This document shows, piece after piece, positions 35,360-44,546 of a stretch of 64,000 nucleotides of DNA. Each line of letters starts with the position of its first letter. Positions within the stretch are counted from its first letter, which is position 1. The notes under the pieces are model-generated. The model did not search any database, was not told where the DNA came from, and saw nothing but the letters and a program-made list of their open reading frames with translations. This stretch comes from Pseudomonas sp. MWU15-20650 (lineage in GTDB: Bacteria > Pseudomonadota > Gammaproteobacteria > Pseudomonadales > Pseudomonadaceae): the NCBI RefSeq assembly GCF_023242475.1, contig NZ_JALJFG010000017.1, positions 44,303 to 108,302 of the forward strand. Direction: 5' to 3'. A program made the position numbers and the translations under genes.

Positions 35360-36211
35360 TCAGTCGAGGTTCAGGTGCAGGTTATCGATGAGACGTGTCG
35401 TCCCCAGATAAGCGGCAACCAGGACCACGACATCACGGTCCTCCGCCGTGGCTGGGCGCAGGTGCACACCTTGGCGAACCTCAAGGTAGTCCACCCGTAA
35501 CCCGGCAGCTTCAATGTGCTGGATCTGCTCGGCACGAAGCTTGGCGAAATCGTGATTGCCGTCTTTGATAGCGGCAGTGATCAGGCTGAGGCTGCGGTGC
35601 AGCACCGGTGCAATCGCCCGTTGTTCTTCGGTGAGGTAACCGTTGCGCGATGACAGCGCCAAGCCATCGGCGGCGCGTACGGTCGGTTCACCGATGATTT
35701 GGATCGGCATGTTCAGGTCATGGACCATGGCGCGAATCACCGCCAACTGCTGGTAGTCCTTCTGGCCAAACACGGCCATGTCCGGTTGGACCATGTTGAA
35801 CAGCTTGCTGACCACCGTGGCCACACCCTCAAAATGTCCAGGGCGACTGGCACCGCACAGGCCCTCGGACAACTGCGGGACGCTGACACGGGTTTGGCCG
35901 GTGGTGCCGCCTGGGTACATTTCCTCGACGGTTGGCGCGAACAGCAGGTTGCAGCCGGCCTGCAACAGTTTTTCCTGGTCGGCGGCCAGTGTGCGGGGGT
36001 ATTTGTCCAGGTCTTCGCCGGCGCCGAACTGCAGTGGGTTGACGAAGATGCTCGCCACCACGAAGTCCGATTGCTGTGCGGCCTTGGTCACCAGAGTGGC
36101 GTGGCCGCTGTGCAGGTTGCCCATGGTGGGCACAAAGCCGATGCGTTTTCCGGCGCTGCGGGCGTGGGTCACGGCGGCCCGCAGTTCGCGTACGGTTTTA
36201 ACGGTGTTCAT
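35360..36211 (-). CDS. panC: Pantothenate synthetase
   Basis: PanC joins pantoate and beta-alanine with ATP to make pantothenate for CoA. The 283-residue protein has the adenylate-forming signature [13 protein letters not shown] (HIGH-like), the pantoate-binding [20 protein letters not shown] and FGQKDYQQL. The ATG at 36211 overlaps the panB stop by four bases (ATGA); the frame runs further upstream only inside panB. The expected third gene, panD, does not follow. Confidence 0.96.
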   Translation of the reverse strand: MNTVKTVRELRAAVTHARSAGKRIGFVPTMGNLHSGHATLVTKAAQQSDFVVASIFVNPLQFGAGEDLDKYPRTLAADQEKLLQAGCNLLFAPTVEEMYPGGTTGQTRVSVPQLSEGLCGASRPGHFEGVATVVSKLFNMVQPDMAVFGQKDYQQLAVIRAMVHDLNMPIQIIGEPTVRAADGLALSSRNGYLTEEQRAIAPVLHRSLSLITAAIKDGNHDFAKLRAEQIQHIEAAGLRVDYLEVRQGVHLRPATAEDRDVVVLVAAYLGTTRLIDNLHLNLD

Positions 36212-37008
36212 GCAGAGAATCCGTGTTCGGTACCAGGGAAAGTAACGGCTTTGACTTCGCTGACGTAAGCGCTCAGTGCAGCATGAATGCTGTCCTGGCC
36301 TGCCATGAAGTTCTTCACGAACTTTGGTACGTGGCCGGTCATCGACAGGCCGAGCATGTCGTGCAGCACCAGCACCTGGCCATCGGTGGCGGAGCCGGCG
36401 CCAATACCGATCACAGGGATTTTGACGGCCTGGGTGATTTCTGCGGCCAGTTCGCTCGGCACGCATTCCAGCACAATCATCGCCGCGCCCGCTTGTTCCA
36501 GGGCAATGGCATCGGCGCGCATCTGGCGTGCCTGGGCTTCATTGCGGCCCTGTACTTTATAGCCGCCGAGGATATTGACCGACTGTGGCGTCAGGCCCAT
36601 GTGCACGCACACGGGGACACCGCGTTCAGCCAGCAGACGGATCGACTCGGCGAGCCATACGGCACCTTCCACTTTGATCACGTGCGCGCCGGCTTGCATC
36701 AGTTTGCCGGCGTTCTGGAAGGTCTGTTCGACGGTGGCGTAACCCATGAACGGCAGGTCGGCGATGATCAAGGCGCCGTCGTTGCCACGCTTGACGCTGG
36801 CGGTGTGGTAGGCAAGTTCATCCGTGGTGACGGGCAGGGTGCTGTCATTCCCTTGAAGAACCATGCCCAGGGAGTCGCCCACCAATAACACTTCAACCCC
36901 AGCCTGGCAGCAGGCGTGGGCGAAGGTGGCGTCGTAGCACGTCAGCATGGTGATTTTTTCACCTTTGAACTTGAGGCTCTGCAAGGTGGTCAGGGTAACG
37001 TCTGGCAT
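36208..37008 (-). CDS. panB: 3-methyl-2-oxobutanoate hydroxymethyltransferase
   Basis: PanB transfers a hydroxymethyl group from methylene-tetrahydrofolate to ketoisovalerate, the first pantothenate step. The 266-residue TIM barrel shows [16 protein letters not shown], the metal-binding [11 protein letters not shown] and the catalytic ECVPSELA glutamate region. Translation is coupled to panC. The folate gene folK lies next upstream, separated by a REPIN-bearing spacer. Confidence 0.96.
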   Translation of the reverse strand: MPDVTLTTLQSLKFKGEKITMLTCYDATFAHACCQAGVEVLLVGDSLGMVLQGNDSTLPVTTDELAYHTASVKRGNDGALIIADLPFMGYATVEQTFQNAGKLMQAGAHVIKVEGAVWLAESIRLLAERGVPVCVHMGLTPQSVNILGGYKVQGRNEAQARQMRADAIALEQAGAAMIVLECVPSELAAEITQAVKIPVIGIGAGSATDGQVLVLHDMLGLSMTGHVPKFVKNFMAGQDSIHAALSAYVSEVKAVTFPGTEHGFSA

Positions 37009-37186
37009 GAAAAGGGTCCTCGTTCAGGCGCTTGGAAACAGCGAGTAACGCGCGTGAGTCTTCGTTTATACAGGCGCACTGTCTTGAAAGCAGTGCTTAT
37101 ATGGCCTGGATTGCGCCCTTTAGCGCCGGGTTGGCGGCAGCGGGACGCCTATAGTCGTGATGAGGACACGGGAAGTCAATTGGATG

Positions 37187-37226
37187 TGTTACCGCATTGT
37201 TACGACTGGGGTGTTACCCGTGTTAC
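37187..37226. promoter_or_regulatory. Four TGTTAC direct repeats upstream of panB
   Basis: TGTTAC occurs at 37187, 37198, 37212 and 37221, on the same strand and within 40 bases. The hexamer matches the half-site seen in the CbrB-type palindrome upstream of crcZ in this window. Here the copies are direct repeats, so a different protein is possible. No promoter could be placed with confidence next to them. Confidence 0.4.
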
Positions 37227-37236
37227 TGATGCGATT

Positions 37237-37334
37237 GTAGGAGCGAGCTTGCTCGCGAAGAAACCATAGGCGCAGCGTTTAATCAGGCTGGGCGCGTTAT
37301 CGTTGGCGATTTTCGCGAGCAAGCTCGCTCCTAC
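37237..37334. repeat. REPIN in the folK-panB spacer
   Basis: GTAGGAGCGAGCTTGCTCGC and its inverted copy ending GCGAGCTCGCTCCTAC-like sequence flank a loop of about 50 bases. It is a different REP subtype from the one in the 25.6-26.4 kb array. It overlaps the last codon of folK (stop at 37331). Confidence 0.88.
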
Positions 37335-37813
37335 AGGGGGAGGCGTTCCAGGCCGACGAATGGGCAGGCTTGAAGCAGGCCGCTGAGGCGTTGGCCGTCA
37401 GGCAACTGCAGGTCGGCAGGCGCCAGCTCAGCCAGCGGATACAGAACAAACGCGCGCAAATGCATCTGATAATGCGGCACTTTGAGGCGTTGTTCGTCGA
37501 TCAGGCGATCACCAAACAGCAGGATGTCGAGGTCCAGCGTGCGTGGGCCCCAGCGCTCCAGGCGTTCGCGGCCCTGGTCATTCTCGATGGCTTGCAGTGC
37601 ATCGAGCAGCTCCAGCGGCGCGAGGCTGCTGTCCAGGGCCGCAACCGCATTGGTGTAGCGCGGTTGGCCTGGGAGCAGGGAGTCACTTTGATAGAAGGCG
37701 GACACACCGGCGAGGGTGGTGCCTGGCAATCGCGCCAGAGCCTGGACGGCGCTGCGCAATTGCTGGTGCGGGGCAGCCAGGTTGCTGCCCATGCCGATGT
37801 AGATACGTTCCAC
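37331..37813 (-). CDS. folK: 2-amino-4-hydroxy-6-hydroxymethyldihydropteridine pyrophosphokinase
   Basis: FolK (HPPK) pyrophosphorylates the pterin precursor just before the FolP step of folate synthesis. The 160-residue protein has MGSNLA near the N-terminus and the RWGPRTLDLDILLFG signature with its two metal-binding aspartates. The start is GTG, two bases after the pcnB stop. The stop codon lies within the REPIN arm, so the element inserted at, or formed, the gene's very end. Confidence 0.95.
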   Translation of the reverse strand: MERIYIGMGSNLAAPHQQLRSAVQALARLPGTTLAGVSAFYQSDSLLPGQPRYTNAVAALDSSLAPLELLDALQAIENDQGRERLERWGPRTLDLDILLFGDRLIDEQRLKVPHYQMHLRAFVLYPLAELAPADLQLPDGQRLSGLLQACPFVGLERLPL

Positions 37814-37815
37814 GT

Positions 37816-39213
37816 TTATTCGCCTGCAGCGCCCGAAGCATCGGCGGCGCTGCGCTTGCGCTTGCTGCCACTGCGACGACGTTTTTTCGGCCCTTCGCCT
37901 TCGCCTTTGCTGCCCAGCTCGCGAATCATCTCGCGGCGCTCGCTGTCATTGGCGTCCTGATAGTCGGTCCACCATTCGCCCAGGCCGTCGGTCTGCTCGC
38001 CGGCGCTTTCGCGCAACAGCAGGAAGTCGTAGCCCGCCCGGAAGCGCGGGTTGTCCAGCAGCAGGTCGGCGCGTTTACCGCTACGGCGTGGCAGGCGCTC
38101 CTGCATGTCCCAGATCTCGCGGATCGGCAGGGTGAAGCGCTTAGGGATGGCGATGCGTTGGCACTGCTCGGCGATCAACTCGTGAGCGGCTTCCTGCATG
38201 GCCGGGATTGGCGGCATGCCACGGTCCTGCAGGCGCAGTACGCGTTTGGGCAAGGCTGGCCACAACAGGGCGGCAAACAGGAACGCCGGGGTCACCGGTT
38301 TGTTCTGCTTGATACGCAGGTCGGTGTTGATCAACGCTTCGCTGATCAGCGTGTGGGTGTACGTCGGGTTGTACTCCAGAGCCTCGGCGCTCGCCGGGAA
38401 CAGTGGGTCGAACAACTGCAAGTCGACGAGCATCTCGAAGGTATCGGCGGCATAGCCCGACAGGAACAACTTGAGTACTTCTTCGAACAGGCGTGCCGAC
38501 GGGATTTCCCGCAGCATCGGCGCCAACTCGCGAATCGGTGCGGCGGTGTGCTTCTCGATGCCGAAGTTCAGTTTGGCGGCAAAGCGCACGGCGCGCAGCA
38601 TACGCACCGGGTCTTCCTGGTAGCGTTGCGTCGGATCGCCGATCAGGCGGATCAGGTTATTACGAATGTCGTGCACGCCATTGGCGTAATCGAGGATGCG
38701 CTCGCTGACCGGATCGTAATACAGGGCGTTGATGGTGAAGTCGCGGCGTTGCGCGTCCTCCTCCAAGGTGCCGTAGACGTTATCGCGCAGGATACGCCCG
38801 CTCTCGTTGCGGGAAGACTGGTTGGTATCTTCCTCTTCATCATTTTGCGGATGACCGGCGCGGAATGTCGCGACTTCGATGATTTCACGACCAAAATGGA
38901 TGTGCACCAACTTGAAGCGGCGGCCGATGATGCGCGCGTTGCGAAACTCTGCGCGCACTTGTTCAGGCGTGGCGCTGGTGGCGACGTCGAAATCCTTGGG
39001 TGTGATATTGAGCAACATGTCACGTACGCACCCGCCCACCAGATAAGCCTGGTAGCCGGCGTTCTGCAAACGTTCGACGATGTTCACTGCATAACGGCTG
39101 AATTGAGCGCGTTGCAGTGAATGCTGGCTGCTATTGAGCACTTCAGGCGTGCTGCGTTTGTGCTGCGTTCGACGCAAGGGGGAACGGAAGGACTGGAACA
39201 ACTTCTTCAGCAT
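37816..39213 (-). CDS. pcnB: Poly(A) polymerase I
   Basis: PcnB adds 3' poly(A) tails that speed RNA decay. The 465-residue protein is a class II nucleotidyltransferase: the GG(x)DxD region VGGCVRDMLLN...KDFDVATSATP near 60-85, the RDFTINALYY segment, and a very basic C-terminus (KKRRRSGSKRKRSA) for RNA binding. The ATG at 39213 (MLKKLFQSFRSP) is preferred; a GTG at 39222 adds three residues, and neither has a clear RBS. Confidence 0.95.
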   Translation of the reverse strand: MLKKLFQSFRSPLRRTQHKRSTPEVLNSSQHSLQRAQFSRYAVNIVERLQNAGYQAYLVGGCVRDMLLNITPKDFDVATSATPEQVRAEFRNARIIGRRFKLVHIHFGREIIEVATFRAGHPQNDEEEDTNQSSRNESGRILRDNVYGTLEEDAQRRDFTINALYYDPVSERILDYANGVHDIRNNLIRLIGDPTQRYQEDPVRMLRAVRFAAKLNFGIEKHTAAPIRELAPMLREIPSARLFEEVLKLFLSGYAADTFEMLVDLQLFDPLFPASAEALEYNPTYTHTLISEALINTDLRIKQNKPVTPAFLFAALLWPALPKRVLRLQDRGMPPIPAMQEAAHELIAEQCQRIAIPKRFTLPIREIWDMQERLPRRSGKRADLLLDNPRFRAGYDFLLLRESAGEQTDGLGEWWTDYQDANDSERREMIRELGSKGEGEGPKKRRRSGSKRKRSAADASGAAGE

Positions 39214-39352
39214 GGGATGCACTGTTTGAAGGAATGTTCGGCCATAACGAAGAATGACCGCATGATGGGCGGGGATTCTAGCATTTAGTCAGGGGATGGT
39301 GTAGGAACAAGCTACAGGCATTGCGCCATAAGCCTCTGAACGTCAAATGCCG

Positions 39353-39382
39353 GAAACTACAAGGGGAGCCGAAGCTCCCCCA
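39353..39382 (-). terminator. Terminator of crcZ
   Basis: On the - strand, GGGGGAGC-ttcg-GCTCCCC is followed by TTGTAGTTT. The UUCG loop is typical; the T-tract is interrupted. Confidence 0.75.
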
Positions 39383-39720
39383 GAAGTAGTTGCGTGCTCT
39401 ATTTTTATTATTGATTTCGGGCTTCTTGTTTTTGTTGATCGCCCTCGCCATGAAGTTTTACCTTCATGACCCTCCCAATCGGGAGTCAAGAGCAAACGGA
39501 TTGCTTTGGTCGCTGTGTTGCTGATCTACGATCCAACCAGTTCAGGCTCTGCCTTAGGGCAGTTTTTGTTGTTCTCGGCCTGGTTGCGGGGCAAGCCCCA
39601 AATGCAACGCCTCTCCAAAAGAATCAGTTAGCTGCGCCTCCGCCGTGTTGTTTTTGTTATGCGTGAGTCGATTCGTCTTATTTTTATTGTCTTGTACAAA
39701 GCTTGTTATTGTTTTTGTAC
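39354..39720 (-). ncRNA. crcZ: CrcZ small RNA (Hfq/Crc decoy)
   Basis: CrcZ sequesters Hfq, relieving Crc/Hfq repression of catabolic mRNAs. It lies between cbrB and pcnB, the invariant Pseudomonas location. On the - strand six A-rich clusters of AAnAAnAA type are visible: about 39701-39719, 39678-39691, 39646-39660, 39562-39575, 39426-39437 and 39400-39416. It starts about 12 bases after a sigma-54 promoter and ends at a UUCG-loop hairpin. The predicted length of about 367 nt is close to known CrcZ RNAs. Exact ends are inferred. Confidence 0.93.
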
Positions 39721-39728
39721 TAAGCATA

Positions 39729-39746
39729 TAGCAGGGTGCGTGCCAA
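39729..39746 (-). promoter_or_regulatory. Sigma-54 promoter of crcZ
   Basis: On the - strand TTGGCACGCACCCTGCTA carries GG and GC spaced by 10 bases (-24/-12). The start of transcription is predicted near 39719-39720, at the first A-rich cluster. Confidence 0.88.
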
Positions 39747-39803
39747 CTTTTGCGCCGACCAGCAAAACAAGGGGGTTGAGGCGTTTTCGGCGTTTTCAGG
39801 GCC

Positions 39804-39844
39804 GAAAAAAAGCCGGAGCTTCGTTACCGTAAGCCCCGGCTTTT
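39804..39844 (-). terminator. Terminator of cbrB
   Basis: On the - strand AAAAGCCGG...CCGGCTTTTTTT closes a hairpin with a seven-T tract, about 65 bases after the cbrB stop. It separates cbrB from crcZ, so crcZ depends on its own promoter. Confidence 0.8.
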
Positions 39845-39869
39845 GTTACGTAAAAATTCAGCGGTAACA
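39844..39869. promoter_or_regulatory. CbrB-type upstream activating palindrome
   Basis: TGTTAC (39844-39849), 14 bases, then GTAACA (39864-39869) is a perfect palindrome of the TGTTAC-N14-GTAACA form reported for CbrB at crcZ promoters. Another TGTTAC half-site is at 39889-39894 and CGTTAC at 39822-39827. All are 80-165 bases upstream of the sigma-54 promoter, the right range for an enhancer-binding protein. Confidence 0.8.
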
Positions 39870-39910
39870 GTTTTTTCACATCCGCGGGTGTTACCCGCTG
39901 GGGCGCACCC

Positions 39911-41347
39911 TCAACTTTCGCTGGTTACCCCGGTCTTGCGCCGTGGAATGCCCAGGCGCTGGCGCCGCTCCCACAGGCATTTGCGGCTTACGCCCAGCTT
40001 GCGTGCCAGTTCTGTCTCGGTCATATGGTCCTGATGCTCAAGGACGAAATGCTGAAAGTAATCTTCCAGTGACAAATCTTCCGTCGGCTCATGGCTGGTA
40101 TTGTTGCCGCCCTGCTGTGGGGCCAGGCCGATGAAGTCGTCGTCTTCCAGGTCACTGAGCTCGATATCAATGCCCAGCAGCTCAGCGGAAATCTCCGGGC
40201 TTTCCGACAGAATCACCGCACGCTCGACGGCGTTCTCCAGTTCCCGCACGTTACCCGGCCACGAGTAATGCCGGATCGCCTGTTCGGCGTCTGAAGCAAA
40301 TTTCAGGTCGGTACGGTTGATGCGGGCGCTCTGGCGCAACAGGAACGCATTGGCGATCTCGTTGACATCGGCGCCGCGCTCACGCAGGGCCGGCAGTTTG
40401 AGGGCGATTACGTGAAGGCGGTAATACAAGTCTTCACGGAATTGGCCGATCTTGGCCAGGCTCTTCAGGTCCCGGTGCGTTGCTGCAATCAGTCGAACAT
40501 CGACCTTCTGCGACTGGACGGAGCCCACGCGACGAATCTCACCTTCTTGCAGCACCCGCAACAATCGCGCCTGGGCTTCCAGTGGCAATTCGCCGATTTC
40601 GTCGAGGAACAGCGTGCCGCCGTCCGCGGCTTCCACCAAGCCCGCACGTCCGGCGCTGGCGCCCGTGAACGCACCTTTCTCGTGGCCGAACAGTTCGGAC
40701 TCGATCAGGGACTCGGGGATCGCTGCGCAGTTCACCGAGATCATCGGCGCCTTGGCACGCTTGGACAGGTTGTGCAGGGCGCGGGCCACCAGTTCCTTAC
40801 CGGTGCCGGACTCGCCCTGGATCAAGACATTGGAGTCCGTCGGTGCCACTTTGCGGATCTTGCTGTACAGGTCCTGCATCGGCGGGCAGGAGCCGATGAT
40901 GCCAATCTCGCCGTTGCTGTTATCGACCCCCGGTTTTTCGGCAGCGTTGCTACCTTTGCCGGTGGGGCGCTGTTCGGCGGGCGCACTGCTGGCCGATTGA
41001 CGGTCGCGCAGGATGCGGGCCACGGCCTGGAGCATCTCATCATGGTCGAAAGGCTTGGCGATATAGTCCACGGCGCCCATCTTCATCGAGTCCACCGCCG
41101 AACGCAGGCTGGCGTAACTGGTCATGATCAGCACCGGGGTACCTTGGCCAAGCTTGATCAACTCGGTGCCCGGTGCACCGGGCAGGCGCAGGTCACTGAC
41201 AATCAGGTCGAACGTGGGAATGCTGAATCGCTCTTGGGCTTCCTGCACCGAGCCGGCTTCGCTGACCTGGTACTGATTACGTTCAAGCAGGCGACGCAAG
41301 GCAGAGCGGATAATGGTTTCGTCTTCGACGATCAAAATGTGCGGCAT
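39911..41347 (-). CDS. cbrB: Two-component response regulator CbrB (NtrC family)
   Basis: CbrB activates sigma-54 transcription, chiefly of crcZ, to balance carbon and nitrogen use. The 478-residue protein has a receiver domain with phospho-acceptor Asp52 (LIVSDLRLPG), an AAA+ domain with Walker A GESGTGKE and the sigma-54 contact loop GAFTGA, and a C-terminal Fis-type helix-turn-helix (TETELARKLGVSRKCLWERR). It is 22 bases downstream of cbrA. Confidence 0.97.
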   Translation of the reverse strand: MPHILIVEDETIIRSALRRLLERNQYQVSEAGSVQEAQERFSIPTFDLIVSDLRLPGAPGTELIKLGQGTPVLIMTSYASLRSAVDSMKMGAVDYIAKPFDHDEMLQAVARILRDRQSASSAPAEQRPTGKGSNAAEKPGVDNSNGEIGIIGSCPPMQDLYSKIRKVAPTDSNVLIQGESGTGKELVARALHNLSKRAKAPMISVNCAAIPESLIESELFGHEKGAFTGASAGRAGLVEAADGGTLFLDEIGELPLEAQARLLRVLQEGEIRRVGSVQSQKVDVRLIAATHRDLKSLAKIGQFREDLYYRLHVIALKLPALRERGADVNEIANAFLLRQSARINRTDLKFASDAEQAIRHYSWPGNVRELENAVERAVILSESPEISAELLGIDIELSDLEDDDFIGLAPQQGGNNTSHEPTEDLSLEDYFQHFVLEHQDHMTETELARKLGVSRKCLWERRQRLGIPRRKTGVTSES

Positions 41348-41369
41348 TGATTCAATTCTCTCGACGGTC

Positions 41370-44324
41370 TCAGTTCACAGCGGACGTCGCTTCGACATGA
41401 CGCGGCAAGGTCACCCGAATACGGGTGCCGCGTTGGCTTTCGATGTCAGCCGGGCTGTCGATGGTGATTTGTCCATAATGCTCTTCAACGATGGAATAGA
41501 CCAGTGCAAGGCCCAGACCGGTACCTTCACCTGGATCCTTGGTGGTGAAGAAGGGTTCGAACAATCGGTCCTTGATGTTCTGTGGAATGCCGCTGCCTTC
41601 GTCTTCCACGATCAGGTCGATCGTGTGCTCGAAAGCCTCGCTCTTGACGCGTACAGCGCTGTGCGGCGGGGAGGCGTCGCGGGCGTTGGACAGCAGGTTG
41701 ATCAGCACCTGCGCCAGGCGTTGGGAGTCGCCGTCGACCCAGTGATCCGGGTCGCACAGGTTGAAGAACTGTACTTCGAAATTGCGCCGGTTCAAGGCCA
41801 GTAGCCCGATTGCATCTTGCGCGACTTCTGCCAGGCATACCGCTTCGTCGTGATTCTGGTGCGCGCCGGCATGGGCGAAGCTCATCAGCGACTGCACGAT
41901 GCGCGATACGCGCTTGGTTTGTTCGAGGATCTGCCCGCTGATCTCGGTGATTTCGCCGTCTTCTTCGCGCTCTTCGCGAAGGTTCTGCGCCAGGCAGGCG
42001 ATACCGGTGATCGGGTTGCCGATTTCATGGGCTACGCCGGCCGCCAGGCGGCCAATACTGGCCAAGCGCTCGGAGTGCACCAGCTTGTCTTCGAGCATCT
42101 GGGTTTCGGTCAGGTCTTCCACCAACAGCACCAGGCCACTGTTGCCGGGGGCCAGAGGTTCGTCGATGGCCGCCTTGTGCAGGTTGAGCCAGCGGGTCTG
42201 GCCGTCGAGGGCCAGGTGCTGCTTGTGCAAATGTTCGTCGGGCAGGTTGATAAACCCCTGCAGCAATTCTTTCCATGGGTCGCCCAGGGTGTTCAGGCGC
42301 GAACCCACCACGCGCTGCGCGGCAATCCCGGTGAGTTCTTCCATGGCCTTGTTCCACATCAGGATCTCTTGGTCCTTGGCCAGGGAGCACACGCCCATTG
42401 GCAGTTCCTGCAGGGTCTGGCGATGGTAACGGCGCAGGGCATCGAGTTCGGCGGCCAAGCCGGTGAGGCGCGAGTGGTAATCCTCCAGCCGGCTTTCGAT
42501 GAAGTGGATGTCTTCGGTGACATAGTTCTCGCCACCCGCCTTGTAGGGCAGGAAGGTTTCCACCATGTCCTGGGAAACGCTGGGGCCCATCAACCCTGAC
42601 AGGTTGGCCTCGATACGGTCGCGCAAGCGGCGCAGTGCATAGGGGCGGCGCTCGTCAAACGGCAGGTAGAGGTCGCGCAATGCTTGCTCGACTTCCTTTT
42701 GTGCGGCCTTGGCACCGAGAGGTTTGGCCAGTTGCGTGGCGAACTCCTGAGGGGAGGCCGCATGCAGCTCACGGCGTTGCGGGCGGCGCACGTTATCTAC
42801 CGCGCAGGCTTCGGCGGCGCTGGTTTCCTCAGGGCTTGCGTTGGTAAACAGCGAGATCAGGGTGAACATCAGTACGTTGGCGGCCAAGGACGCAATCGCC
42901 GCCATGTGCCAACTGGTGTCGTCCAGCACGTAAATCATGTTCAGCAAGGGGATGTAGAAACCCTGCAGATTACCGACCAGTGGCAGCAGCATCGTCACCA
43001 GCCATACCAGAATGCCTGCCAGCAGCCCGGCGATAAAGCCGCGGCGGTTGGCCGTCGGCCAATACAGTACCGACAACACGCCCGGCAAAAACTGCAAGGT
43101 CGCGACAAACGCCACGATGCCGAGATTGGCCAGGTCCTGTCCGGTGCCCAACAGCAGATAAAAACCGTAACCGGCCATGATGATCGCCACGATCAGTGCG
43201 CGGCGTGTCCATTTCAGCCAACGGTAGATATTGCCTTCTGCGGGGGGCTGGTAAAGCGGCAGCACCAGGTGATTGAGTGCCATGCCCGAGAGTGCCAGGG
43301 TGGTGACGATGATCAAGCCACTGGCCGCCGACAGCCCCCCGACGTAGGCGAGCAGTGCCAAGGCAGGGTTATTGGCGGCAATGCCGACACCAAGGGTGAA
43401 GTATTCGGGGTTGGTGGTGGCGCCCAGTTTCAGGCCGGCCCAGAGGATCAACGGCACGGCCAGGCTCATCAACAGCAAGAACAACGGCAGGCCCCAACTG
43501 GCGCTGACCAGCGAGCGTGGGTTGAGGTTCTCGGTGAACGTCATGTGATACATGTGCGGCATTACGATTGCCGAAGCGAAGAACACCAGCAGCAGCGTAC
43601 GCCACGGCCCCTCTTGCAATGGCGTATGCAGGGCGGCGAGGGCGGTCTGGTTTTGCAGCAACCACAGTTCCAACTGTTGCGGGCCGTCGAACACACCGTA
43701 GAGCGCATAAAGGCCGACGCCGCCGATGGCGATCAGCTTGATGACTGACTCGAAGGCAATCGCAAACACCAGGCCCTCGTGTTTCTCACGGGTAGCGATA
43801 TGGCGTGAACCGAAGAAAATCGTGAACAGCGTGATCAGTGCGCAGAAGGCCAGGGCGACGCGATGCTGCACGGGCTCGCGGGTCAGGATGCTGATGGAGT
43901 CTGCAACCGCCTGGATCTGCAGGGCCAGTAGCGGCAGCACACCGATCAACATGAAAATCGTGGTCAGCGCGCCGGCCCAGGTGCTGCGAAAGCGAAAGGC
44001 AAACAGGTCCGCCAGGGACGACAACTGATAGGTGCGGGTGATTTTCAGGATCGGGTACAGCAACACGGGTGCCAGCAGGAACGCACCGGACACTCCGAGG
44101 TAGCTGGAGAGGAAGCCATAGCCATACTGATAGGCCAGGCCCACCGTGCCATAGAACGCCCAGGCACTGGCGTACACCCCCAGGGACAACGTGTAGGTCA
44201 ACGGATGGCGAATGATCGCCCGCGGAATCATTCCGCGCTCACTGATCCAGGCGACGCCGAACAACGCAGCCAGGTAGGCGGCGCTGATCAGCAGCATCTG
44301 GGTGAGGCTAAAGCTCATCGGCAT
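41370..44324 (-). CDS. cbrA: Sensor histidine kinase CbrA with SLC5 transporter domain
   Basis: CbrA phosphorylates CbrB and is needed for growth on histidine, arginine, proline and other carbon sources. The 984-residue protein starts with a sodium/solute-symporter-like (SLC5) domain of about 13 helices (1-500), then a STAC-like linker, a PAS region near 640-740, the phospho-acceptor His766 in GVAHEIGNPITG, and an ATPase domain with DEGSGIPQ and GTGLGLALV. The start overlaps the end of cbrX by 17 bases; an ATG two codons later (44318) is the alternative. In P. putida the transporter domain mediates histidine uptake. Confidence 0.96.
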   Translation of the reverse strand: MPMSFSLTQMLLISAAYLAALFGVAWISERGMIPRAIIRHPLTYTLSLGVYASAWAFYGTVGLAYQYGYGFLSSYLGVSGAFLLAPVLLYPILKITRTYQLSSLADLFAFRFRSTWAGALTTIFMLIGVLPLLALQIQAVADSISILTREPVQHRVALAFCALITLFTIFFGSRHIATREKHEGLVFAIAFESVIKLIAIGGVGLYALYGVFDGPQQLELWLLQNQTALAALHTPLQEGPWRTLLLVFFASAIVMPHMYHMTFTENLNPRSLVSASWGLPLFLLLMSLAVPLILWAGLKLGATTNPEYFTLGVGIAANNPALALLAYVGGLSAASGLIIVTTLALSGMALNHLVLPLYQPPAEGNIYRWLKWTRRALIVAIIMAGYGFYLLLGTGQDLANLGIVAFVATLQFLPGVLSVLYWPTANRRGFIAGLLAGILVWLVTMLLPLVGNLQGFYIPLLNMIYVLDDTSWHMAAIASLAANVLMFTLISLFTNASPEETSAAEACAVDNVRRPQRRELHAASPQEFATQLAKPLGAKAAQKEVEQALRDLYLPFDERRPYALRRLRDRIEANLSGLMGPSVSQDMVETFLPYKAGGENYVTEDIHFIESRLEDYHSRLTGLAAELDALRRYHRQTLQELPMGVCSLAKDQEILMWNKAMEELTGIAAQRVVGSRLNTLGDPWKELLQGFINLPDEHLHKQHLALDGQTRWLNLHKAAIDEPLAPGNSGLVLLVEDLTETQMLEDKLVHSERLASIGRLAAGVAHEIGNPITGIACLAQNLREEREEDGEITEISGQILEQTKRVSRIVQSLMSFAHAGAHQNHDEAVCLAEVAQDAIGLLALNRRNFEVQFFNLCDPDHWVDGDSQRLAQVLINLLSNARDASPPHSAVRVKSEAFEHTIDLIVEDEGSGIPQNIKDRLFEPFFTTKDPGEGTGLGLALVYSIVEEHYGQITIDSPADIESQRGTRIRVTLPRHVEATSAVN

Positions 44325-44484
44325 CTTTTTGGCTCTGCAGGATGAAGGTCACGACGATCAGGATCAGCCACAGCAGATAAGGGCGGTACCAGGCGCCCGT
44401 GGCGTCGATCCACCAATCCATGATGGCGGGGGAAAACAGGTAGATCCCGACGACCAGCAGCAGGACCAATCGATAGATGTACAT
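44308..44484 (-). CDS. cbrX: Small membrane protein CbrX upstream of cbrA
   Basis: A 58-residue ORF starting MYIYRLVLLLVVGIYLF and ending LQSQKDADEL. It has two membrane helices (about 4-18 and 34-50) separated by IMDWWIDATGAWYRPY. It overlaps cbrA by 17 bases in another frame and has AGAGG before its ATG. This fits CbrX, the small protein translationally coupled to cbrA described in P. putida. Its own function is not known. Confidence 0.88.
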   Translation of the reverse strand: MYIYRLVLLLVVGIYLFSPAIMDWWIDATGAWYRPYLLWLILIVVTFILQSQKDADEL

Positions 44485-44546
44485 GTTGGCCTCTGATTGA
44501 AAAACTGCGGCGATGGTAACGGATGGCTGGCAAGCTGCAAGCGCCT

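Noticed and set aside
35360..36466. Extended panC ORF with 85 extra N-terminal residues
   Set aside because: The extension lies wholly inside panB in another frame and has no PanC homology; the ATG at 36211 with ATGA coupling is the real start.
39466..39666. 66-codon + strand ORF in the crcZ region
   Set aside because: It is antisense to CrcZ, and no RBS or homology is seen.
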